DNA from: Cryptomeria japonica
Lineage: Eukaryota > Streptophyta > Pinopsida > Cupressales > Cupressaceae
Reading direction: 5' to 3'
DNA length: 60,000 nt
Assembly: GCF_030272615.1 (NCBI RefSeq)
Contig: NC_081415.1
Location: 511,693,873-511,753,872 of the forward strand
Part shown: one piece after another, positions 45,734-58,700 of the stretch
Numbering within the stretch: position 1 is the first letter of the stretch
Layout of the letters: each line of letters opens with the position of its first letter
The notes under the pieces: generated by a model
The model's input: the letters and a program-made list of their open reading frames with translations, nothing else
Database searches by the model: none
Told to the model about the DNA's origin: nothing
Translations under genes and position numbers: made by a program

Positions 45734-47165
45734 TTAGGTATAAAACCGTTTGAGGTGCATGCTATTGATTGGATCTGCGAGCGGTTCTCCGTCTGATGTA
45801 GCCAGCTGATATGCCCTGGACCCGAATACAGCAGTGACAACATATGGGCCCAGCCAGTTTGATTCAAACTTGCCTTGATGTTCTCTGTTTGGTTGGTTGT
45901 GAGGATTTTCTTGAAGAACAAGATCACCTACCTCAAATGTACGAGATCTAACTTGGTGATTGTAGCTTCTACTCATGCGCTGCTAATAGGCTTTGAGGTG
46001 ATTGTATGCAGCTTGTCGCTTCTCATCTAGTAACTCTAAGTCTTGAAGATGGGATACTCTGTATGCTTCATCATCGATGAGATTGTGCAATGAAACTCGT
46101 AAGGATGGTATCTCGACCTCAATAGGTAAGATAGCTTCAGCACCATAGACCAATGAATAAGGAGTTGCACCTGGAGGGGTCCGAATGCTAGTTCGATATG
46201 CCCATAATGTTGGATTCAATTGAACATGCCAATCACGACCGACATCATTGACTGTCTTCTTTAGGATCCTCAATATGTTTTAATTGGATGCTTCAGCCTG
46301 ACCATTGCCATGTGGGTAATAGGGAGTGGAAGAGCGGTGTTGGATATGAAATTTCTCACAAAGTTCACGGACATCCTGATTTTTGAAAGGAAGACCGTTA
46401 TCTGTGATGATGGACATGGGTACACCATACTGACAGATGATGTAATTGAGGATGAATGAGGTGATCTTCTTGCCGGTGACTTGGGTAAGTGGAACAGCTT
46501 CGATCCACTTGGTGAAATATTCGGTGGCGGTAATAATGAATTTATGGCCATTGGATGAAGATGGATGAATCTTACCCACAAGGTCAAGGCCCCATTGACA
46601 GAAAGACCATGGTGTTGTGATTGGTTGTAGTTCCTAGGCTGGTGCATGTATCAGGTCGCCATGAACTTGACATTTCTTGCATTTTCTGACAAAGTAGTAG
46701 GAATCCTTTTCCATAGATGGCCAATAATATCCAGCTCGCATGAGTTTCTTGGCTAGTGACGGACCACTTGAGTGAGTCCCGCAAATTCCTTCATGGACTT
46801 CTTCTAAGGCCTTTGTTATCTCATCTTGTTCCAGACATTGAAGGAGAGTACCATCAAGACTGCTTCAGCATAGGGTTTCGGCAATAATGGTATATCGAGC
46901 GGTTTGGCGAATGAAGGTTTTACGTTGGTTATTCGATTGGTTGGGAGGAAGGGTGTGATCGCGGAGATAGGTATAGATCTCACCGTACCATGGGGATTCA
47001 GAACCAACAAGGCGACATATCATCTCGGATTCAGGGATATCATAAGCGGGGATCCAAAGCTGTTCTACCAAGAACTCGTAGCGTGTTGAATTTTGTGGAA
47101 GATCTAGGAGAGATGCGATGGTAGCCATAGCATCAGCAGCTCAATTCTAATCTCTTGGTATCTGC
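45734..47165 (-). pseudogene. Tat integrase, catalytic triad intact
   Basis: The frame (minus, from about 47160) starts with an EQIPRD-type junction and ADAMATIASLLDLP, then a long linker. The zinc-binding domain (H-x4-H in HEGICGTH, then C-x2-C in RKCKKC) is complete at about 46790-46660. The core has D in WGLDLVGKI (near 46590), D in IITDNGLPF (near 46395) and E in GNGQAEASN (near 46285). The C-terminal part shows NWLGPYVV and INSMHLKRFY, ending at about 45734. Stops: TGA and two others near 47150, one near 46860, TAG near 46636, TAA near 46277 and TAG near 45979. A frame change separates it from the second RNase H. Confidence 0.92.
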
Positions 47166-47590
47166 TCAAAAGTGATAGTAGTAAATGATGTCTTTTAGAT
47201 TGCCCACCATTTGCTTATATGGCATGAGTTTATCATCCTTGGTCTGATATTCATCGATTGCTTGTCGAATGACCAGTTGTGAGTCGCCATATACTTGCAG
47301 TTCTTGTAATTTCCATTGTACGGCTAGCCTGAGTCCTGTGATCAAGGCCTCATACTCTGCTATGTTGTTAGTGCATGGAAATGTGAGCCTGTAAGACTTC
47401 GGAATGCTATCACCCTGAGGTGTGATAAACAGAATGCCTGCCCCCGAGCCGTGCCTAGTGTATGAACCATCAAAGTATAATTTCCATGGTTGTGCTATTG
47501 TGATCATGAATATCTCTTCATCTGGAAAATTGGAAATGAGAGGATGATCGCCTATGAGTGGTGCATCAGCCAACTGATCTGCAATAACCT
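47166..47590 (-). pseudogene. Second (archaeal-type) RNase H of the Tat element
   Basis: The translation WKLYFDGSYTRHGSGAG, then NNIAEYEALITGLRLA and YGDSQLVIRQ, is the extra RNase H characteristic of Tat-lineage elements. The catalytic D, E and D are all present. The frame is open from about 47585 to 47166, where a one-base shift near HF precedes the EQIPRD segment in the next frame. It is thought to have been acquired to compensate for loss of activity in the original RNase H. Confidence 0.9.
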
Positions 47591-48936
47591 AACCTTTGAT
47601 AGCTTTACGGTCCACATACTCAATGTCAAATTCACTTAGAATTATTACCCATTTGGCCAAGCGGCCTGTCAATGCTGCTTTGCTGAGTAAATACTTGAGT
47701 GGATCAATCTTTGCGATGAGTTGTACCTTGTGTGTTAATAGATAGTACCTTAGTTTAGTAGCTGCCAGGATTACTGCTAGGCAAGCTCACTCAATAGGTG
47801 TGTAATTGAGTTCATAGCCAACCAGTGTGCGAGAGATGTAGTATACAACACACTCTTTGCCTTCTACATTATGTTGTGCCAGTAGTACACCCAATGCTGT
47901 ACTTGTTGCTGAGATATAAAGTAACAACAGTCTACTTGAATCTGGTGGCATCAGCAATGGTGGATTCATGAGATAGTCTTTAAGCGCCTGAAATGCTTGC
48001 TAGCATCAGGCATCCCACTGAAAGCGGATGTTCTTGTGTAGCAAATGTGTGAATGGGTGACACTTATCAGCCAATTGTGCAATGAATCTTCGGATGGATT
48101 GAAGCCGTCCTTGTAATGTCCTTAGCTGACTGATATTCTTTGGAGGTGGCATGTCCATGATTGCTTTAACCTTTGATGGATCGACCTCAATGCCTTTGCT
48201 TGAGACAATGTATCCTAGAAGCTTCCCGGAGGTCACTCCAAAGACACATTTCTTTGGGTTGAGTCGAACATGGTATTGTTCCAGTCTATCAAAGATTTGA
48301 TCTAAGATGTGGAGATGCCCTTCTCTGGTGAGTGATTTTGCTAGTAAGTCATCAACATAATCTTCCATCATAGTATGCATCATGTCATGGAAGATGGTGG
48401 TCATTGCTCTTTGATAGGTCGCTCCTACATTCTTTAGACCAAAAGGCATTACATTCCAGCAGTATGTGCCCCATGGACATGTGAAGGCTGTCTTATGTTG
48501 GTCCTCTGGTGCGATCTTTATTTGATTGTATCCTGAAAAGCCATCCATGAGTGAAAGCATGGCATGTCCTGCTGTCAAATCCACTATGATGTCGATATTT
48601 GGTAGGGGGAAGTCATCCTTAGGACATGCCTTATTCAGATCTCTGAAGTCAGTACAAATGCGGATGCCCCCTTTTGGTTTGCCAACTGGCACAATGTTGG
48701 AGATCCATTCTGCATAATCAATTGGTCTAATGAAACCAACATCCAGGAGTTTCTTGAGTTCTGTTTTGACTAGCACTACAATCTGAGGATGCATCTTACG
48801 AAGCTTCTGCTTGACAGGTTTGGCTCCTTTTTCTACTGTGAGGTGATGCATAACTAAATCTGGATCAAGCCCAGGCATGTCTGCATATGACCATGCAAAG
48901 TTGATCTGACGTTGCTGGAAGAACTCTATAAATTTA
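47591..48936 (-). pseudogene. Tat reverse transcriptase and degenerate first RNase H
   Basis: RT 48878-48006 is open for 290 codons: IRICTDFRDLNKACPKDDFPLP, SLMDGFSGYNQI with a catalytic Asp, VMPFGLKNVGATYQRAM and the Y-V-D-D box near 48355. A TAG separates it from the preceding spacer at about 48937, and TGA plus TAG occur near 48000. The following RNase H (LLLYISATSTALGVLLAQ, YELNYTPIE, LLSKAALTGRLAKW) lacks the first catalytic aspartate, as known for Tat elements. A TGA (where Arg is expected) is near 47785 and a TAG near 47592. Confidence 0.93.
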
Positions 48937-50548
48937 GGCTATTCCTCTAGAGTGAGAAGAGATGCCGAATGTATAATATGAGGATTTTCAGGAGTCCCCA
49001 CATTGTATTCATTGGTTTCCTCGATAAGAATCATTGATCGTTCCTGTTGTGTACTAGCAGGGAGAATGTCAAACCCTTCATCCTCAGGTGCCTCAGAGAG
49101 GTTTTTACCATTGGATACGCTCTTTCTTTTTACTTTTGTCGGATCAAACAGTGCCACAGTGTGGTTTTCACTAGAAGATCCATGTTTTAATGTTATATTT
49201 TTGCAGCTTAAGGGTTTGGCATCCGCCCCGAAGTATGCTGCGCTGTTAAGTTGAATGGCGAATCTAGCTTTGTGATCCTTGCTTGGTAGATTATCCCTTA
49301 ATTCCAGAAAGTCAATGATAGCCTCATCATTTTGGAAGAGGTCAAGACATGCGGGATTTGATTGGTTCCATTCGATGAGTTCAGGGTGGATAATGGGCAT
49401 TACTTCATCGATTAGGTTAAGTGCGGGAGATGCATCAGTGATGGTTAAGATAGTGTGGTGAAGGTCGTTGATGGTACTTTCCCTATCAGAATCAGGAGTA
49501 GGATGAGATGTAGGGTCTGTGGAAGATGTTTCCAGCACAGGTACCCAAGTGGTCTTTATCTATGCTTCTCCGTAAACAGGGATGTCTTTGCGTGGTGGAG
49601 GTGGTGATGTGTCTTCCTCATCTGAAGTGTTAAGCTGTACAGAATCAAATTCCCACTCATGTGAGTCAGTCTCTGAATCACTTTCCAGCATCCGATTGTT
49701 ATACCATACCAGGATGTCTTTTGAGTTAAATACTGCAGGCGTGATGGGTTGATGTACCTTTATAGTGATCGGTGTTGTAGGAATTTTGATGGGGATTAAA
49801 GGATTTGTTATTGGAAGTATCGGTAGTGTTGACTTAGTGGCTTCTGTTGGAACGGCTGGTGCCATAGATGCTGCTATGGGTTCTGATACAGTTGTTGCTA
49901 CAAATGGTGTTGCTGATGGGATTACTGGTTCGTTTGGTGGGATGAATGATATTGATGATGGTTGTGGTGGGGTTGTGAGCCTTGATGGGGCAGTGGGGAT
50001 AGTGCTTGATGGTGCTTTGACTATGAAAGGTGTCCTCTTTGCAGTAGGTGGGCAAAATGGTTTGCTGGGTTTTCCTTTAAATCTGAGTTTAGGGAGGATC
50101 TCTTTTTCAAAGCCTAGGCCTGTATTACTTTTGGGCTTTAATTCTAGTAGCAGAGGTTCATGTCGTCCTTGTTTGCAATATCCCAAAGCACTCTGACCAT
50201 CATATCCCATTCTTTGCATAATGAGGAGGCCTTTGCCATACTGTTCCGTAGGAAGCGTAACTCATGGTTTAGTGGTGATGGGATCTTTATAGATCCAGTC
50301 CACTAGGTCCTCATCTTGTGTCTCTTCCTCTTGACTCTTTCCAAGGATGAAAGGCGTCAAGGCACATGCAGGCGTGATTAGTGGTTGCTGGAGTAACTGC
50401 TGTGGTTTACCATGTGTTCTAGGAGAAGTGGGCATTTGTCCCACACAAAAGAGTTGACTCAAGTTGTATTCTCCAGGACCTTCCTCTGCTACTTTCATTT
50501 TAAGCTTTTCTTGCTTGGGTATAGGGGTGTTCGAACTGGCAAGAGAGG
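48937..50548 (-). pseudogene. Tat spacer between protease and RT with a G-patch-like motif
   Basis: The same frame as RT covers this Pro/Thr/Ser-rich 1.6-kb segment, with stops near 50261, 49559 and 48937. At about 50219-50090 it reads QRMGYDGQSALGY, GRHEPLLLELK, NTGLGFEKE, which has the glycine pattern of a G-patch (M-G-Y, then two G-L-G-like blocks). G-patch segments next to protease are known in some retroviruses and plant retroelements and bind RNA. The later portion (49538-48939) contains DEVMPIIHPELIEW and a Cys-poor region I cannot assign. Confidence 0.55.
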
Positions 50549-50554
50549 CGGGAC

Positions 50555-51430
50555 TTACATATGATGTGGAGGAAATGGCTTCCCTATTATTAGGAACAGT
50601 AATTTCTGGTTGATGGCTGATATTATGGCAAAATGGAAAGGGATTTGCATCGCCCAGGATTGGATCTCTGTACCGTTATGTGGGAACTTGATACATTGAT
50701 GGTAGGTAGATGGAACAGCTTGCATGGCATGTATCCAAGGTCTCCCTAATAATAGATTATATGACAGAGGAAGGTCCAGAACCTGACAGATGATGTGCTT
50801 TACCACGGGGCCCACTCGGATTGGTAGTACCACAGCTCCTTTGGATGAACGCTCCACATCGTCATAGGCTTTGATTGTGATCTTCTGACGAGGATCCACT
50901 GATTCTACCACATATCCCAATGCTATGACCAACTGTAGTGTGCAAATATTCAGGCCTGCTCCATTATCGATCAAGACTTGCTTGATCCGATGCTGGTTGA
51001 TAAATCCTTCGATGTGGAGTGAGGCGTTATGCAGTTGTTGGAAGGAAAAGTTGTCACTTTCAGAAAAAGTGAGACAAGGTGATGACTTGAGACTTCCAAC
51101 CATGGCTTGAAATTGGTCTGTATTCAGATTTGCAGGGACTGACGCCTCTTGGAGTGCTTGATCCAAGATAGTTTTATGAGAGGGTGATAGGCACAAAAGC
51201 TCTAAAATGGATATAAGTGCAGGGGTTTTGTCTAATTGTTCCACAAGATTGTATTGCCTTGGGATGGAGGTGGTGCCTTGTGGAGCTGCCTTGATGGTAA
51301 CTTTGCCACGACGCGTAACAACATTGCAATTTGAGTTGGGATTTTTGAAGGTTATAGTTGCAACTTGTTCACTGGCATCATACAAATGATTTACAGTGTA
51401 ATTATATGCAGCCTGTGTATAATCAGTGGT
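50555..51430 (-). pseudogene. Tat aspartic protease
   Basis: Frame minus with DASEQVATITFKNP near its start. The active site IDNGAGLNICTL (near 50970) is the Tat/Ogre form of D-T/S-G. A hydrophobic domain and LPLSYNLLLGRPWIHAM (near 50750) close the fold. It is open from 51385 to 50555. A frame change links it to gag near 51430. Confidence 0.85.
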
Positions 51431-53019
51431 ATTAGTGCCTCACCTGAAGTGGAAGGACCCCTTTGATCTTGTGATGGAAGTGGATTTTTGAACATCAGAT
51501 GATCATTATTTGTTGTTTTTGGGTCATGTCCTTCAATTTCAATTTCTTCTCGATCAATAAGATCCTGAATGAGATCTTTCAATCGGTGACAATTACATGT
51601 CTTGTGCCCTCTTCCTTGATGGAATTCACAGTGTTCAGTATCTCTCCACCATGCCAGTTTGACCTGAGGCTCATAGTTTGATAGTTTACGTAGAGTGACC
51701 AAATTTTGAGAAATGAGTTGTCCCAATACTGTTTCAGTGGGTTCCCCTAAGGGAGTGTATGTGCGTTTTTGTTTTTGTGGACGAGGTCTTGGTTCGTCAT
51801 GAGATGTGATGCGACCTTGATTAGGAGGAACATTTGTGTTATTCTGAGGTGGAGGATTTTGTCCTGCAAACCAAACCACGGGTTGTGCATTTTGGATAGT
51901 TCGAGTATCCATAACCCCATCGTTGACGATATTCTTATTCTTGTTCCAAAAGTTTGGTTTATCACTATTGAAGCGCGGGCGAGGACCATCTTTTGGTTCA
52001 TTAAAGATTTTGATGAGTCCTTTCTTGATTAGTGCCCTTTCACATTTTAAACCCTTGGTGATCATTTCATTAAAAGAGTCTGTGTCTTTGACATCCAGGT
52101 GAAATTCCATTTCTTCGTTTAAGTTGGAAATGAAAATTTCCACTAGTTCTCATTCAGGTAACTGAAGAGAACGTCTGCTAGACATTTGGCACCATCGTTG
52201 CAGGAATACTGAGAATAGTTCACCTATTTTTTGTTTCATATTGCACAGATCAGCCATGGTGATGTCGCGTTTAATATTATAAGAGTAATGAGATAGGAAC
52301 TTCTGGATGAGTTCCTCAAATGTTCTAATGCCACCTGGTAGTCGAGAAAACCATGATGTGGTTGTTCCTCCCAAGCTTTGGGGAAAAAGGTGCATTAGGT
52401 ATGTGTCTTCATATGCCACTTCAAGACAAGCGGAATGAAATTCTCTGACATGATCACGAGGATCTCCCTTTCCTCTATATTTTTCGAATTTTGGTGTTTC
52501 GAACCCGCGTGGAAAGGGTGGCATATAAAGATTCCTATCAAAAGGATAGGGACAAATGTCGTTAAGTGAGAATTGATTGGTCTTAACACCACTATGAAGT
52601 TGTTGGGTGAGATTCTCGACTTGTTTCTGCAACATCTCCATTTCATTTGGAGGAGGAGGTGGTGGGTTACCTCGAGGAATGTTATATCTGATGTGATTTC
52701 TACCTCTTTCCTCCTCATGGTGACTTTGTCTTTCTGATGCTTGTCTTAATTGGGCAAGATCAAAGTCAGAGGGGAGTTTGGCTCCTTCATGAGTGAGTTT
52801 TAAGAAGTGAACATCCGCATTGCTCCTGAGTATTTCATCAAACAATTTGTTAAAGTGAGGGTTATGCTGAACCCTTTCGATTGTTGAAGGAGTGGGAGTA
52901 CGTGGGTTTTCATCATTTATATTTCCTCCAAGTGCTTCTTGAAATTCATTGAGATTTTTGTCTTCTTCTTCCTCAATTTCTATTTCTCGTTTCCTTGACC
53001 ATGATTGGGTTTGAGCCAT
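51391..53019 (-). pseudogene. gag: Tat gag, one stop
   Basis: The likely start is the Met of MAQTQSWSRKRE at 53019. A start 35 codons upstream (53124) is also open but reads like leader. An acidic segment (EIEEEEDK) and a poly-proline stretch lead to the capsid region with PYPFDRNLYMPPFPRGFETPKFEKYRGKGDP broken into its usual blocks, SLGGTTTSWFSRLPGGI and FEELIQKFLSHY. A single TGA at about 52147, where Arg is expected, interrupts it. The second part ends with CEFHQGRGHKTCNC (near 51620), the Cys-His form of zinc finger seen in Tat gags. Confidence 0.88.
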
Positions 53020-53124
53020 TTTGCTTGCAAGTTTTTGTTGAAGTTGATTGAAGATGATGATGAGTTGTCGATGAAATGAAAGATTGATGGTTGGTGATTT
53101 GTGTTGTATGGGGATCTCTAGCAC

Positions 53125-55734
53125 TTTAAGGTAGATGTAACCGAAATTCCTTCTTTGAATTGCTTGTTTGTTTGAGGAGTTTGGATGTGATAAGGTGTAG
53201 AGAAATCTGAGATGTGTTACGGATTTTGACTACCTAGTAATGAGAGGATTCACTCATGAACTAGTTTTAACCTGCGTAGATGTGTCTCTTAGGATGAGCT
53301 TATCCTAGATGTAGAAACAATCTAAAAAGTGATATGATGTGTTTGATTTCAAGAAATATCTAAAAAAGGAATCTTGGGACAAGAACCTCTTAATGTTTTG
53401 AGAGTTTTGGAAGGGATTAATGATGTAATAATGATGTATGAATGAGATGATGGATGTTTTGTTTTCAACTTCAATAAAAACTTTGTGTTACAAATGGAAC
53501 AAACTCTACTTCTTCCCTTTCAGGCGTTGGTGGCACTTCTCGAGCTGTGTTGTAGGTGATACAGATGTTTGGGAAGAAGTTGGGATTAATCTTTCCTCCT
53601 TGATTTTTGTGATAACTCAGAGCTTTATATTGCATAAAAGCTTTGTGGTTAAATGATTCTGAATCAAACTTGTTTGTTTTACCTTGAAGGTATAGACGCA
53701 TGCAATGTAGAAAGACTCTATGTGAGACAAAAATTTGTCTATTGAGATAGAAGAATTTCCTCCTTTTGATCAAAGCCTTTGAGCTTAATGGTCTCCTTTT
53801 CAAGTTGATATTCTGATGACACTTCTTCTTTTGCAAGATGTGAAGAATGGTCATAAAATTTGTCTCTTTGTTGTTTGCACTTTGTTTTTGGTATCTTTGT
53901 TTGTTTTTGAGAAATGTTGGATGAATACTGTGTTTTTGGGATTGATTTTCTGATTTTTCTTTGACAAGAAAACAAAGTAAGCACACAAACACAAGAATGT
54001 TGCCCCCAAAGGCACAAATGAGTATGGGTCTAGATCAACCCAATCCTTGGACTTGTTTTTGACCCTTCCTTTAGATGTATTTTAAGGTGTATTTCCAAAG
54101 CCTGAAGTCGGCTCAATTCGCACTTGGTCTTTAAAATGAACACACTTCAAACACTTTTTATCCCTAAGGTCAAATGGCCAGTTGTGATAAATTTAGCCCA
54201 CATCTTGATATTTCTTCGACTTTGGTACTACATACCTTATGAATCCCATCGTGGCAGGTAAGGATGTGATATACTAAGTCTTGCACGAGCATAACAAATA
54301 GATGATCCCTATGATGGGGGAGTCACCACTTTTGTCAAGCCACAAGTGACTTTTCAAAAAGCTATGTTTCTACTCAAGGAAATATGTATTGTGAGTATCT
54401 TGGGAGCAAAACCATCTATGCTCTTGCACTAAATTATATCTCAAATATCCTCAATCAATGGAACGGGTGGGATACTATTTAAAGGTGTTTAGTCATGTTC
54501 GATGTTTTTGGACATAAGTTCATTCTGCAGTGACTCACTTAAGAGCCTTGTAATTGGTGGTGGGGCCCATTTGTCCTTTCGGCCAGTTACACTATAGGAA
54601 CAGCTATACCCAAGGCTACATCTTTCGCTCTCACCTAATTTCTATAGCAGCTCGAAGGATTTACCGCTTGAGGTCGTTCCCAAGAGTATCGATCCCTTGG
54701 CAGGCCTCTCTTAAAAAGATAAAATTTGAGTGTTACTAACACTTTTCTCTTGCACCTAGGACCACGAGAGCCAAGGGAGAGGATAGTGTGTGTTAGAGGT
54801 AGGACCACTCGACTGACCTTTTTGCACAAGTGTGCCAAACACAAAATTCACTTGTTCTTTTTAATCCATCATCGCAAATGTGATCTAACTATTTGGAGAT
54901 GTTGCTCCAACAGTCATGGTGTTCTTTTTAACTTCAAAAGCAATGTGTTTTATAATCTAGAATTCAAAAATTCTGGTCAACTTAATGAAAAACACATTTG
55001 TATGAAGTAAAATTGCTTTAAAAATGAGACAAGTTGATTGTGAATTTTATTTGCACCAAAAATGGAAGTGTGGATTGTGAGTTTTATCTTGATGCAAGAA
55101 ATAAAATTTGCCTTGTTGATTTTAAGCACCAAAACGAAGTTTGTTTCCTAACTTGCAAAAAAATAAAGTTGTTTTTGTATAAGTTTGTGGTTATTTTTAC
55201 CTTGGAACAATGAAATTCTTTTTAAGAGCCCCAAACAAATGTGTGATTCTTTTTTTTAAAAGCCCAAATTTGAAATGTGAAGTTAATTTTAAACTAAAAT
55301 AAAAAGTGAATTCATTTTTAAAACCAACTTCAAAAACAAGTTAGTAAAAAAATATAAATCTACTTTTTAATCTAATTTAAATCTGCACAAAAGAGAAAAA
55401 TAGTTAGTAAAATCTGCCTATTTGGTGGGCTTCTACAAGCCTAATTTTATTTATTTTTTTATTTTTTATTTTTTTGGTTACAAGGTTATTTGTACAATGT
55501 ATTGTTACAATAGCGCTAGTCTGCGTTTGAACAGAGGCACTATTTAACACAAATGCACTAAATGAAAGGGAAAGATAGAGAAGGCAAAAGCACTGAAACA
55601 AGGTGAATAGCGCCAAAATAATGTCAAACGCACCAAAACAGTGTCAAAAGCGCAACCTGTGTGACATTTTCAACATTCAAACATGTTACTGGTTAAAAAA
55701 AAAAAAAAAAAAGAGTTGATCTTTTTGGTGTTTG
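53125..55734 (-). other. Leader of the Tat element with a 173-codon open frame
   Basis: A 2.6-kb stretch lies between primer site and gag. It contains a minus-strand open frame 53992-53471 (Lys/Gln-rich, with RRPLSSKALIKRRKFF), which might be an extra upstream ORF as known in Ogre-type elements, or chance. Homopolymer runs (T-rich 55440-55475, A17 at about 55696-55712) and alternating phrases (AAAAATGGAAGTGTG, GAAATTTGCC-like) fill the rest. I do not call a gene. Confidence 0.35.
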
Positions 55735-55754
55735 GATTCACGTCGGGTTCACCA
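55735..55754 (-). other. Primer binding site, tRNA-Trp, 20-base match
   Basis: The plus strand here reads GATTCACGTCGGGTTCACCA, which matches the 3' end (T arm, acceptor and CCA) of plant tRNA-Trp as I remember it. Two bases separate it from the LTR end at 55757. This fixes the element's orientation and the LTR end. Confidence 0.75.
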
Positions 55755-55756
55755 AA

Positions 55757-58700
55757 TGATGCTCTGCAAAAAGGATTAGAAAAATATGTTTGATGGCAAC
55801 ACACACAAGAGCACAAGAAACAAACGTTAGTGTTAGCAACAAAAGATTATCCTAAACAAGCATATCAAGAGAGATATTAAGCATGAAATAGAAAGCATAT
55901 AAACATAGAATAAAATAGCTAATCAAGATGCTCATAGTTGCTCCTCCCTTGTTCCTCTCCTCTCCAAGTCCCAAATGAGTGTAGCTCTCAGCTTTTAGCA
56001 CTACCCATGGATGCCATATGGAGATTCAAGATGGTTGAATATGATAAGCAAATACTATGCAAGAGTAGATAGTGATGCTATGAAAAAGCTCTATGCTAAT
56101 GCCAGTATAACAACAATACTCTAAATGCTTCCTTTTGCTTGAGGAGAAGGGTTCTATTTATAGAAGAAATGGGAAAATAAAGGGTTAAGATTGAATGGTT
56201 TAATCAAGGGCCAAGTTTGAAAGTTGGGGATCCATGTGCACAATTGGCACCAATAAAATGGTGACAAGTGTCAACATAGGATTGGGTTGAGAGAAGAGGT
56301 TGGAGGCATTAAAGGCCAGAGAAGACCTCATGGTTATCTAGAGGCTAAGGGTCAAGTCCAAATTAAGATTACCCATTGGATTAAGAGTTAATCCAAGGAT
56401 AAACCTTTGTGCAAATGTTTAAGAGATAATCATGGTCAAAGCATTAATGGCCTGATGAGACCTTTGGGTTGGGTAGAGGTTGAGTCAAAACAAATGTTTT
56501 AACCATGTGGGAGGGTTTGAGGTAACCATTAATGGTTATTGGAGACTTTGGGGATTAAGTGGTTGAAGGTTGAAAGCCTTCAATGGTTATCAAAGACTTT
56601 GAGCCATTTAGTGGTTGAAGGTTGAAAGCCTTTAATGGTTATCAAAGACTTTGAGGGTTTGAGAAGTGACTTCCCTTTTGCTTAGGAATGTGACAAAGTT
56701 TAGAGAAGGGGTTAGGTTATTTAGAAGTGATTAGAAAATTCTAGAAGGGGTTTAGGCATGCAAGTGGATTTTGTAGGAAAATGCAAGTGGGAGAAATTTT
56801 GGTATTTTCAATTAAAATAAAATCATTTATTTCAATTAAATGGTGTAATTTGCATTTGGATAAATATTCAAATAAATATTAATTTATTTAAATGAGAAAA
56901 ATGAAGACAAAGCATTAAAATTCTTGAAGACTTTGAGGGAAACCATTAAAGGCTTGAAGACTTTTAAGGAAAACCATTAAAGTCTTAAGAAGACTTTAAG
57001 GGAAGCCATTAAGTTTGAAGACTTTAAAGCCATCAAGTTTGAAGACTTTAAGGGAAACCATTAAAGGCTTAAGAAGACTATAGAAGGAAGCCACCAAGTT
57101 TGAAGACTTTAAAGCCATCAAGTTTGAATACTTTAAGGGAAACCATTAAAGGTTTCAAGTGGGTGAGGATAAATAGGATTTTAAATAAATAATTTATTTA
57201 AAATAGTTGTGCAACTTGCATTTGTAGGAAAATACAAGTGGGTGGAGGATAAAGGTGATAAATTATTTATTTAAAATAATTGTGCAACTTGCATTTGTAG
57301 GAAAATGCAAGTGGGTAGAGGATAAAGGTGATTTAAATAAATGTTAATTTATTTAAATGTGAGAGGTGGGATTTTGAGGGATTTAAATAAATATTAATTT
57401 ATTTAAATGTGAGAGAATATTTAATTAAATAAATATGATTTATTTATTTAATTAATGGTCTGAATTTGGTTAAGTGAATTAAATCAAATAAATTGAATAA
57501 TTTATTTAATTAATAGGAGAAGAGGGTTAAGATGAATTAATTAAATATTAATTTAATTAATTATTAATTGATGGTTAAATAATCAAATAAATACTAAGTA
57601 TTCATTTAATTAAGTGGACAGATTTATGTGACTACAGTTTTCATAATCAAAATAATTCCTATAATAATTTTTTTTTAATATAAAGAGTTTAACCATTAGA
57701 AACCTAATAGATAATGCAATAATATGTGAAACGATGGGTTTACTTCTAGCTCATTGGATATTACAAGTTAGGCATAAGGAGCCATACAAACTTAGTGAGC
57801 CTTAATGAGATAAATTTATTATCTATTTCATCTAGACTTCACCACTAAATTGACAACTAAAAGTTGAGTAGAATACAAATAAATAATATAATTAGTTCAA
57901 TACTAAGAAGTATTAAGAAATGGGATGAATGGTTGTACTGGAAAGGGAAAATATGGAGACATGTGCACTACAATGGTACTTGATATATATAATATGATTG
58001 TGTCTATGAATTTAAATAGATTAAAAATAATTACTTAACTAGGAATAAGAATAGTAAGCCTTCTTTTGTTGACCAATTAAAAGCATCTTTTGTCTTCAAC
58101 AAACCAAAAAGGATTGTAGTAGTAGTAGACATGAGTTTTCCATTTTTTTAAAGATGTATTTGATTGTTTTGAAAGTTAATTTTTTTAAAATATAATAGTA
58201 CATATGATTATAATAATTTTAATATTAAAATACATAAAAGTAAGAAAGAAGATTTTTCTTGTACTTTTCATCTTCAATTGCTTTTGAATAAATATAATTG
58301 TTTATTACATAATCCTATACCATACATTTTTAACTATTTCTAGATGTATTATTATCATTTTTGAAATTCTTTTAAATAATCACTGTATTCTTATTGTTGT
58401 TAATTTGAATATTTTAATGCATATTATGCAAATTGAAAAATGAATTTTTTGCTTAAGTGTTATTTTTTTAGATTAGAAAGAATTTGATTTATTTTTTTTA
58501 TATTCCAAATCATTTACAAATATTTTGCTTGTACGAGCATCAACTTGAGACCATTACATGACACTAATATTTTCTCATATCAAGTAACCACAACCATGAC
58601 ACTAATACTAGCTCATTTTGAGCAACCACACTAGAATCAACCCGTGGAAGGCCAAGAGTCACAAATTAGAATCCACATAGTAGAAACCTCCATTAGTTCA

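Noticed and set aside
49765-50196. Plus-strand open frame rich in Gly/Ala/Val of 143 codons
   Set aside because: It lies antisense to the Pro/Thr/Ser-rich spacer of the Tat polyprotein, and its composition is the mirror of that frame.
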